DNA of 11,804 bases from contig JBIIJX010000057.1 in NCBI GenBank assembly GCA_044233495.1, forward strand, positions 1 to 11,804. Direction: 5' to 3'. Below, in pieces: positions 6,270 to 11,804 of this stretch. This DNA is from UBA10649 sp044233495 (lineage in GTDB: Bacteria > Actinomycetota > Actinomycetes > S36-B12). The translations under genes were made by a program, and so were the position numbers. The notes beneath the pieces were generated by a model. It did no database searches. It saw only the letters and a list, made by a program, of their open reading frames with translations, and was not told the DNA's origin. Each line of letters opens with the position of its first letter. Within the stretch, counting starts at the first letter, position 1.

Positions 6270-7529
6270 ATGTTGACGGTGGAGCAGAACGAGGAGCTCA
6301 CCCAGGTGGGGCCCGGCACGCCGATGGGCGAACTGCTGCGGCGCTACTGGTACCCCATCGCCTTCGAGCAGGACTTCGACGAGGTGCCCACGAAGACCGT
6401 GCGGCTCCTCGGCGAGAACTGGACGCTGTTCAAGACCCCGAAGGGCGGCCGGTACGGCATCGTGGGGGAGGCCTGCCCGCACCGCAGCGCCTCGCTCACC
6501 TACGGAGTCGTGCACGAGGACGGCATCCGCTGCGGGTACCACGGATGGAAGTGGGACTTCGACGGGAACTGCCTCGAGCAGCCCGCGGAGTCTGACAACC
6601 AGAACTTCCGCGAGCGGGTCAAGCAGCGCTCCGGCAAGGCGCAGACGATGGGCGGCTTGGTGTGGGTCTACGTCGGACCAGAACCCGCCCCCGAGCTTCC
6701 GCGATTCGACGTGTTCGTCATGGACGGCATCAAGGACTGCGGCTACACGACGCTGCCGTGCAACTGGCTGCAGATCATGGAGAACAGCGTCGATCCGCAC
6801 CACGTCGAGTGGCTGCACGGCTACTACTTCGAGTTCCTCGGCCAGACCGAGGGATTCGATGCCCCCAAGGCGTTCCAGAAGAAGCACATGAAGACGGGCT
6901 TCGAGGAGATGGAGTGGGGCATCCTCAAGCGCCGTGTCCTCGAGGGCAGCACAGAGGAGAACGACGACTGGAAGATCGGCCATCCGCTGGTCTTCCCGTT
7001 CTACATGCGCGTCGGGGGCGCAGGTATCGACCAGATGCAGATCCGTGTCCCGATCGACGACACCACGACCTGGAAGCTCTTCTACTCCAACCATGCTCCT
7101 GATGGCGGCACCTGGGAGCCCCAGGACCGCCCGACCTTCTACGAGTACCTGTGGCGGGACGAGCAGGGCCGCTTCATCACCGACTACATCGAGGGCCAGG
7201 ACATCATGGCCTGGGTGTCGCAGGGCTCCATCACCGATCGCACCCAGGAGCATCTGGGTCGGTCCGACGGTGGCGTGGCCATGCTGCGCAAGATGTTCAA
7301 GGAGAACATGAAGAAGGTCGCAGACGGCCAGGATCCCATCGGCATCGTCCGCCAGAAGCACGAGATCATCACCCTGCCGTGCGAGAAGGACAAATTCGGC
7401 GCCGAGAGCGAGTTCGCCAAGGCGTGGATCACCGGCGGTTCCATGAGGTACAGCCCCCTGAAGCAGCAGCTTCTCGACCTGCATGCCGACGCCTGGGCCA
7501 GCAAGGCCAAGGCGGCATCAGGTGCCTGA
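6270..7529 (+). CDS. Rieske non-haem iron oxygenase, phthalate-dioxygenase-like oxygenase component
   Basis: A 419-residue oxygenase alpha-type protein. The Rieske [2Fe-2S] motif is C69-P-H71 and C88-G-Y-H91, with the usual 16 residues between the pairs. The mononuclear iron site is N172-x2-D175-x2-H178-x4-H183; a downstream segment QGSITDRTQEHLGRSD (318-333), typical of the phthalate dioxygenase/O-demethylase branch, probably carries the third carboxylate ligand, perhaps Asp323. This branch hydroxylates aromatic rings or removes methyl groups and works as homotrimers without a beta subunit; none is encoded here. ATG at 6270 follows AGAGGA by seven bases; the open frame extends further upstream into the hairpin spacer but those codons do not look coding. 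The next gene starts inside its 3' end. In context I infer that it oxidises an aryl phosphate or the freed phenol, with electrons from the reductase at 8450-9787. The substrate cannot be read from sequence. Confidence 0.93.
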   Translation: MLTVEQNEELTQVGPGTPMGELLRRYWYPIAFEQDFDEVPTKTVRLLGENWTLFKTPKGGRYGIVGEACPHRSASLTYGVVHEDGIRCGYHGWKWDFDGNCLEQPAESDNQNFRERVKQRSGKAQTMGGLVWVYVGPEPAPELPRFDVFVMDGIKDCGYTTLPCNWLQIMENSVDPHHVEWLHGYYFEFLGQTEGFDAPKAFQKKHMKTGFEEMEWGILKRRVLEGSTEENDDWKIGHPLVFPFYMRVGGAGIDQMQIRVPIDDTTTWKLFYSNHAPDGGTWEPQDRPTFYEYLWRDEQGRFITDYIEGQDIMAWVSQGSITDRTQEHLGRSDGGVAMLRKMFKENMKKVADGQDPIGIVRQKHEIITLPCEKDKFGAESEFAKAWITGGSMRYSPLKQQLLDLHADAWASKAKAASGA

Positions 7530-7782
7530 GGTCGGACTTCCCCCGGATCCGCATCGGCTGCCGCCTCCTGGGGCATGGTTCGCGCGAGACGCCGAGCGGC
7601 ACCTGCTCGACCGTCCCAAGTACTGCCCCATGTGCGGCGACGGCATCGATGCCGACGGCGGCATGATCACCGAGTACTGGTCGGGTGACAGCCGCTGCTT
7701 CATGACCTGGTGCGGCGGTTGCGGGTGGTTCGGCGAGGTCGTCCGCTTCGACATGGTCACGATCACCGAGGTCGAGCACTGA
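7522..7782 (+). CDS. Small CxxC/CxxC metal-knuckle protein (zinc ribbon or rubredoxin-like)
   Basis: An 86-residue protein starting with GTG at 7522, inside the last codons of the Rieske gene (8-base overlap) and preceded by GGCGG at 7511-7515. No later ATG or GTG before the first cysteines would keep the conserved part intact. An N-terminal Pro-rich segment (7-17) precedes C35-P-M-C38-G, then 25 residues, then C64-G-G-C67-G, with an extra C59 and the aromatic residues W63, W69 and F70. Two CxxCG knuckles separated by about 25 residues occur both in zinc ribbons and in rubredoxins. I cannot tell which it is. It is cytoplasmic, with no signal peptide. Sitting between the oxygenase and the rest of its operon, it could be an electron carrier (no ordinary ferredoxin gene is present), an assembly or stability factor, or an oxygenase-associated subunit. 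The coding call is supported by overlap and composition. Confidence 0.75.
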   Translation: MPEVGLPPDPHRLPPPGAWFARDAERHLLDRPKYCPMCGDGIDADGGMITEYWSGDSRCFMTWCGGCGWFGEVVRFDMVTITEVEH

Positions 7783-7784
7783 CA

Positions 7785-8447
7785 ATGAGGCCTGGCAAGG
7801 CGACGGCCGTGATCTTCGACTTCGGGGGTCCGGTCCTCCTGACACCCTTTGAGTTGCGGCATGTCGGTGAGCGGGATCTGGGCCTGGCTCCGGGCTCCTT
7901 CTCCTGGACGGGCCCGTTCGATCCCGCAGCCGACCCGGACTGGCAGACCTTCCAGTCGGGGGGCATGAACGAGAGGGAGTACTGGGCGCTCCGGGCCCAG
8001 GAGTTCAGCAACCTGACCGGTGAGCCCGCCACCATGCCCGATCTGTGCGGGCACCTGTACTCCGGATCGGAACTCGAGCTGATCCGCCCGGGAGCGCGGA
8101 GCCTGATCGACGATGCCCGCTCGGCCGGCATTCCCGTCGGCGCCCTGACCAACGACCTCACGAGCTTCCACGACGAGCAGTGGATCCAGCGCATGAGCAT
8201 CCTGCGCGACTTCGACGTCCTCGTGGACGGTCGCACCGAGGGTGTGTACAAGCCCGATCTGCGCGCCTACGAGCTGGTCATCGAGCGCATGAGGGTGGAC
8301 CCGTCGACCACGGTCTTCATCGACGACCAGCCGGTCAACCTCGAGGGAGCCGAGGCTGCCGGACTCGTTCCGGTGCGTCTGGACCCCACCGACCCCGCTC
8401 CAGGGTTTAGGTTGGCACGTGAACTGTTGGGTCTGCCCTTGGAGTGA
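7785..8447 (+). CDS. HAD superfamily hydrolase; second candidate phosphatase
   Basis: A 220-residue haloacid dehalogenase-superfamily protein with a helical cap (about 20-95). Motif I is VIFDFGGPVL with nucleophile Asp12; motif II is LTND (Thr122); motif III is Lys156 in VYKPD; motif IV is FIDDQPVN with Asp180/Asp181. The second aspartate of the usual DxD phosphatase signature is Gly14 here (D-F-G), as in the FDFGG(V/P) subgroup that includes epoxide-hydrolase-like and YihX-like members, so general acid catalysis must come from elsewhere or activity is weak. ATG at 7785 lies two bases after the stop of the CxxC protein with little ribosome-site sequence, suggesting coupling; an upstream in-frame extension overlaps that gene and is not used. 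The stop overlaps or abuts the reductase start. A role in aryl phosphate hydrolysis is inferred from context; dehalogenation or housekeeping phosphatase work are alternatives. Confidence 0.87.
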   Translation: MRPGKATAVIFDFGGPVLLTPFELRHVGERDLGLAPGSFSWTGPFDPAADPDWQTFQSGGMNEREYWALRAQEFSNLTGEPATMPDLCGHLYSGSELELIRPGARSLIDDARSAGIPVGALTNDLTSFHDEQWIQRMSILRDFDVLVDGRTEGVYKPDLRAYELVIERMRVDPSTTVFIDDQPVNLEGAEAAGLVPVRLDPTDPAPGFRLARELLGLPLE

Positions 8448-8449
8448 AG

Positions 8450-9787
8450 ATGCGTGTCGCGGTGGTCGGTTCCGGTCCTTCGGGCATCTATGCCGCTGAT
8501 GCCCTGACGGCGGAGGACGGGGTCGAAGTCGACATCATCGACAGGCTTCCGGTGCCCTTCGGTCTCGTGCGGTACGGAGTGGCTCCGGATCACCTCAGCA
8601 TCCGGTCAGTTCGGGACACCCTGAACAAGGTCCTCCAGAAGCCGGGCGTCCGATTCATCGGCAACGTCACCGTTGGCGCCGATGTGTCACCTCAGGACCT
8701 TCTCGCCTGCTACGACGCCGTCATCTTGACCTACGGAGCCTCGAGCGACCGCCGCCTGGGCATCCCGGGAGAGGATCTCGACGGCAGCGTCGCCGCCACA
8801 GACTTCGTGGCGTGGTACTGCGGTCACCCCGACGCCGATCGGCAGCGCTTCGAGCGGCTCATCCCGACGGCGACGTCCGCCGTCGTCGTCGGCGTGGGCA
8901 ATGTCGCGGTGGACGTCACCCGTGTCCTGGCCAAGACGGTGGGCGAGCTCGACCACACGGACATGCCGCAGCACGTCCTCGACACCCTCGCCTCGTCCGG
9001 CATCACCGACGTCTACCTCCTCGGCCGGCGCGGTCCGGCCCAGGCGACGTTCACGACGAAGGAACTCAAGGAGCTCGGCGAGCTGCTCGAGGCGGACGTC
9101 GTCGTCGATCCCTCCGACGTTGAACTCGACGAGGCCAGCGCGGCGGCAGCCGAGGCGGACCGGGCCGTCGGCCGCAATGTGGAGGTGATCCGCGAGTGGT
9201 CCACCCGGGCGGCCGAGGGTCGCCCGCGCAGAATCCACGTGCGCTTCCTGTCGCGTCCGATCGAGCTGAAGGGCGACGACCGGGTGCGCTCCGTCATCGT
9301 CGAACGCACGCGACTGACGGCTGACGGTGGTGCAGAGGGGACCGGGGAGACCGAGGAGATCGCCGCGGATCTGGTGGTGCGCTCGGTCGGATATCGGGGC
9401 ACCCAGCTCGGATCGCTGCCCTTCGACGAGAAGCGCAATGTGATCCCGCATGAGGAGGGTCGCGTGATGGACGGTGCCGCGGTGGTCCCGGGGTTCTACG
9501 TGGCCGGATGGATCAAGCGCGGACCGACGGGCATCATCGGCACGAACAAGAAGGATGCCGTGGCCACGGTCGCGTCTGTCCTTGCGGACCGAGACGCAGG
9601 GATCCTTCCCACGCCAGAACGGGCCGGACAGTTCGCGGCGCTGCTCGCCGAGAGGGGCGTGCCGGCCGTGACCACCTCGGGCTGGGACGCCATCGACGCC
9701 GCCGAGCGCGCGCTCGGGGCGACGCGGGGTCGCGACCGCACGACGATCCACGACCGTGACGATCTCCTGCGGGCAGCCGCCGGCTAG
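8450..9787 (+). CDS. FprA/adrenodoxin-reductase-type NADPH-ferredoxin reductase
   Basis: A 445-residue FAD enzyme of the FprA family, about the usual length. An FAD dinucleotide-binding motif VVGSGPSGIYAAD is at 5-17, RLPVPFGLVRYGVAPDH at 32-48, the NADP(H) motif VVGVGNVAVDVTR at 146-158 with RRG at 193-195 to hold the 2'-phosphate, and the C-terminal flavin-binding AGWIKRGPTGIIGTNK at 352-367. It should pass electrons from NADPH to a small iron-sulphur protein and on to an oxygenase, here presumably the Rieske enzyme. ATG at 8450 is preferred because GGAG (8441-8444) stands five bases before it; a GTG at 8444 overlapping the HAD stop is possible and would add two residues. No [2Fe-2S] or [3Fe-4S] ferredoxin lies beside it. 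It is the last gene of the rightward series and its stop is shared with the convergent gene. Confidence 0.94.
   Translation: MRVAVVGSGPSGIYAADALTAEDGVEVDIIDRLPVPFGLVRYGVAPDHLSIRSVRDTLNKVLQKPGVRFIGNVTVGADVSPQDLLACYDAVILTYGASSDRRLGIPGEDLDGSVAATDFVAWYCGHPDADRQRFERLIPTATSAVVVGVGNVAVDVTRVLAKTVGELDHTDMPQHVLDTLASSGITDVYLLGRRGPAQATFTTKELKELGELLEADVVVDPSDVELDEASAAAAEADRAVGRNVEVIREWSTRAAEGRPRRIHVRFLSRPIELKGDDRVRSVIVERTRLTADGGAEGTGETEEIAADLVVRSVGYRGTQLGSLPFDEKRNVIPHEEGRVMDGAAVVPGFYVAGWIKRGPTGIIGTNKKDAVATVASVLADRDAGILPTPERAGQFAALLAERGVPAVTTSGWDAIDAAERALGATRGRDRTTIHDRDDLLRAAAG
9784..9787. other. Shared CTAG: stop codons of two convergent genes overlap completely
   Basis: The palindrome CTAG supplies TAG at 9785-9787 for the rightward reductase and TAG at 9786-9784 for the leftward sucraseferredoxin-like gene. 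There is therefore no intergenic space and no room for a separate terminator between the converging units, so transcripts must end inside the opposing gene. Confidence 0.95.
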
Positions 9788-10776
9788 TTCCAGTGCCGGG
9801 TCGGGACCAGATCGTCGACGACCCAGTGGAGCAGGGGCACGGGCTCCTTGCTGCAGGACTCGGGGCGGTTGGCCCCGGTGTCCTCCCGCCTCACCTGTGT
9901 GCGCCATGCCCGTCCATCGGCATGGCGGACCTCGACGTCGACCACCGTCGTCGAAGGCCGCCAGTCGTGTCCTGTGGCGACGGCGCGCTCCGACGTCATG
10001 ACGAGCACGTCGATCGCAGCGGCGGCCGGCTCCGCGATGGACTGCCTCAGCGCGACGTCCGCCGCCTGGAGCGGCGCCGGCAGGGCGGTACGGCCCCGGA
10101 GGTGTTCCACCAGCACCTCGTCACGTGCTGCGGCCTCGATGAGGTCCGCTGCCCGCAAGACGGGCAGCCGGCCGTGCACCGCTCCGGACGGAAGGGTCAG
10201 CGTGACGGGAGCGAGGCGATGACCGCCGATGTGACTGGACTCCCAGAGCTCGACATGCCCGGACGGCTCCGGACGCCGGGCCATCTCGTCAAGCAGGGCA
10301 GACAGCAGTGCACGTCCCTCGACGGCGCAGCAGGGATCGCGCCGGCCCTGGGTGCAGACGAGGATGACGCGGGCGGGATCGGCCGCGCCCACCGTCGCCA
10401 GATGCCCGTGGGCGATGGCAGCGGCGTCCCACGACGCCAGGTCGGCGATGTCGTCTACGCGGATTCGGCGCTGCACGGCGCCACCCGGGGCCGTACGCGC
10501 CAGCAGGACCTGGTGGCCCCCCGCTGCCGATGCGCTACCCGACCGGCCGAGGCCGGGCGCGAAGGGACGCGCGGGCCTGGCGAGCAGGACTCCCGCCCCT
10601 GCGGCCTTCAGACCCAGCAGCGCGGACCTCGCGAGGTCGGACAGGGCAGCATCCGCCAGGGCATCGCTGCCCCACGGTCCGGGATGCTCGACGACAACCC
10701 AGGTGAGTGCTGTCGGTGCCGTTCCGGGAAGGACCTCGCCGACCTGCAGGGACCGCGCGCTGCAGGTCTGACTCAC
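9784..10776 (-). CDS. Sucraseferredoxin-like (Apd1-like) thioredoxin-fold iron-sulphur protein
   Basis: A 330-residue protein of the sucrase/ferredoxin-like family, a thioredoxin-like fold related to yeast Apd1. Signature segments are a CSARS near the N-terminus (5-9), ILVCTQGRRDPCCAVEG (138-154) and SSHIGGHRLAPVTLTLPSG (180-198). Apd1 binds a [2Fe-2S] cluster with two cysteines nine residues apart and two histidines four apart. Cys141/Cys150 and His182/His186 reproduce that spacing exactly, so a cluster is likely. Its role in bacteria is not established; redox or oxidative-stress functions are proposed for the yeast protein. GTG at 10776 overlaps the topoisomerase stop (GTGA), so the two are translationally coupled, and a ribosome site would lie within the upstream gene. 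It converges on the aromatic cluster and probably belongs to the ancestral chromosome rather than to the pathway. Confidence 0.88.
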   Translation of the reverse strand: MSQTCSARSLQVGEVLPGTAPTALTWVVVEHPGPWGSDALADAALSDLARSALLGLKAAGAGVLLARPARPFAPGLGRSGSASAAGGHQVLLARTAPGGAVQRRIRVDDIADLASWDAAAIAHGHLATVGAADPARVILVCTQGRRDPCCAVEGRALLSALLDEMARRPEPSGHVELWESSHIGGHRLAPVTLTLPSGAVHGRLPVLRAADLIEAAARDEVLVEHLRGRTALPAPLQAADVALRQSIAEPAAAAIDVLVMTSERAVATGHDWRPSTTVVDVEVRHADGRAWRTQVRREDTGANRPESCSKEPVPLLHWVVDDLVPTRHWN

Positions 10777-11804
10777 AGCGCGCCGCCGAGACCGTCGATG
10801 GGTGCGGTTCCCGGTACTCCGGTACCGTCACGACGCTGATCGACCTCGGGAAGGACCACGGGCACGCCTGAGGCACTGGCCGCTCGTGCCGGCGCTGGTC
10901 CCGCCCACGCCGCGATCAGTCGATCCTCACCCCGGCGGAAACGGTGGCACCGCACGCCGCCTGTTGCACGCCCCTTGCGAGGGTACTCGGCCAGGGAGGT
11001 GACCTTCACCGCTCCCGGCTCCGTACCGGGCAGGGCAGCATCCGCGCCGGAGATCGTCACGACGACGCATTCGCGATGCGCAGGCACCGTGCAGAAGGCG
11101 ACGGCCCGGGCGCCTGCTGCAAGACGGATCCCCGCCATGCCTGCAGCGGGTCGTCCCTGGGGTCGCACGCTGGAGGCCGGGAGCCGCAGCAGCTGCCCGT
11201 CGGACGAGACGAACACCAGATCGGTGTCCTCTGCCTCGGCCTCGGTGAGTCGCGAGGCGCCCACGACTTCGTCACCGTCGTCCAGCCGGATCACATCCCA
11301 GACGTCCTTGTTCTGCAGCGGATCGGACACGACGCGCTTGACCACGCCGGAGGCGGTGCCCAGTGCGATGCCCCCATCGTCGTCGAGGGAGGTGAGGCAC
11401 ACCGGCCGCTCTCCGGGGGGCAGGTCGATGAAGGCACCGAGAGGAGCACCCGCCGAAAGAGCCGGCACCCCCATGGTGGGCGGAATGGCGGGGAGGTCGA
11501 CCACGTGGAGCCGGTGCACGCGGCCGCGGGAGGTGAGGAGTCCGATGTCGGCGCGGGACGTGGCCGGCACGGTGCTCGTGATCACGTCATGGGTGGCGCG
11601 CTGCTCGTGCCCGATGTCGGCCGTTGTCGACAGGTCGGTCGTGCGGGCCAGCAGTCCGGTGCTCGACATGAGGACGACACATGGCTCGTCTCCCACCTCC
11701 AGAGGGACCTCGCTCCGCACGGGGGCAGCTCCCTCCATCAGCAGAGTGCGGCGCGGCGTGGCGTGTGACTGGGCGGTCTGGGTGAGTTCGTCCGCGACGG
11801 TCTC
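10773..11804 (-). CDS. parC: DNA topoisomerase IV/gyrase subunit A (ParC/GyrA-like), C-terminal part
   Basis: This is the 3' part of a GyrA/ParC family gene; the reading frame is open to the right edge of the window, so the breakage-reunion domain lies outside. About 343 codons are visible. The first visible residues (TPRRTLLMEG) mark the join to the C-terminal beta-pinwheel DNA-wrapping domain. Repeated blade-like segments follow, such as VLMSSTGLLART, IALGTASGVVKRVV, LVFVSSDGQLLRLP and VTSLAEYPRKGRATGGVR. The sequence resembles the second, ParC-like GyrA homologue of Actinobacteria rather than canonical GyrA, whose pinwheel has a GyrA-box; that box is not evident here. The subunit, together with ParE, relaxes and decatenates DNA. 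No frameshift is seen. It is followed by the sucraseferredoxin-like gene with a 4-base GTGA overlap. An ATG at 11738 exists but is internal, since coding continues upstream of it. Confidence 0.9.
   Translation of the reverse strand, partial: ETVADELTQTAQSHATPRRTLLMEGAAPVRSEVPLEVGDEPCVVLMSSTGLLARTTDLSTTADIGHEQRATHDVITSTVPATSRADIGLLTSRGRVHRLHVVDLPAIPPTMGVPALSAGAPLGAFIDLPPGERPVCLTSLDDDGGIALGTASGVVKRVVSDPLQNKDVWDVIRLDDGDEVVGASRLTEAEAEDTDLVFVSSDGQLLRLPASSVRPQGRPAAGMAGIRLAAGARAVAFCTVPAHRECVVVTISGADAALPGTEPGAVKVTSLAEYPRKGRATGGVRCHRFRRGEDRLIAAWAGPAPARAASASGVPVVLPEVDQRRDGTGVPGTAPIDGLGGAL

Noticed and set aside
6021..7484. Open frame of 487 codons antisense to the Rieske gene and the end of the synthase gene.
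   Set aside because: It spans two well-supported plus-strand genes and the hairpin spacer, and shows no recognisable domain; it is a shadow of high-GC codon use.
8444..8449. GTG start for the reductase overlapping the HAD stop (GTGA).
   Set aside because: GGAG at 8441-8444 is well placed for the ATG at 8450 and too close to serve the GTG; the difference is only two residues.
8687..9907. Open frame of 406 codons antisense to the ferredoxin reductase.
   Set aside because: It is antisense to a full FprA-type enzyme and crosses the convergent junction.
9793..10839. Plus-strand open frame of 348 codons over the sucraseferredoxin-like gene.
   Set aside because: The minus strand here encodes the Cys/His signature of the family and overlaps parC by GTGA; the plus frame has no domain features.

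Overview
The window is dense, GC-rich actinobacterial DNA: strong G/C third-position bias, GTG starts, 4-base start/stop overlaps, and at the right edge a chromosomal pair typical of Actinobacteria (a ParC/GyrA-like topoisomerase subunit translationally coupled to a sucraseferredoxin-like protein). The genus cannot be fixed from the sequence. No rRNA, tRNA, CRISPR, insertion sequence or phage genes were seen, and no gene-free stretch exceeds about 135 bases.

Layout. (1) 1-137, minus: the first 45 codons of an unrecognised gene, divergent from everything to its right. (2) 138-270: divergent control region with clustered GCGGGACRC-type half-sites in nested inverted repeats. (3) 271-6150, plus: five genes in tight order: two tandem type I extradiol (catechol 2,3-) dioxygenase paralogues, a histidine-phosphatase-superfamily protein with an unusual N-terminal extension, a PPDK_N/ATP-grasp protein (359 aa), and a 602-aa protein ending in a PEP-synthase-type phosphohistidine domain. 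(4) 6151-6269: a spacer with an 18-bp stem hairpin. (5) 6270-9787, plus: a phthalate-dioxygenase-type Rieske oxygenase, a small four-to-five-cysteine metal-knuckle protein, a HAD-superfamily protein, and an FprA/adrenodoxin-reductase-type NADPH-ferredoxin reductase. (6) 9784-11804, minus: a sucraseferredoxin-like protein and the C-terminal half of ParC, convergent with the cluster and sharing its CTAG stop.

How it may work (inference). The ATP-grasp and His-domain proteins together have the architecture of the two core subunits of phenylphosphate synthase (Thauera), of CreHI (cresol phosphorylation, Corynebacterium glutamicum) and, split in two, of rifampicin phosphotransferase. They lack the PEP/pyruvate barrel, so they should phosphorylate a small hydroxylated substrate, here most likely a phenol. 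In the Cre system the aryl phosphate is oxidised by a P450 and then dephosphorylated. Here no P450 is present: a Rieske oxygenase and a reductase take that place, accompanied by two phosphatase-fold proteins and two ring-cleaving dioxygenases. The simplest reading is an aerobic pathway in which a phenol is phosphorylated, the aryl phosphate is hydroxylated or O-demethylated by the Rieske enzyme, the phosphate is removed, and the resulting catechol undergoes meta-cleavage. Later meta-pathway enzymes are not in the window. The substrate, and the order of the oxidation and dephosphorylation steps, cannot be decided from sequence alone.
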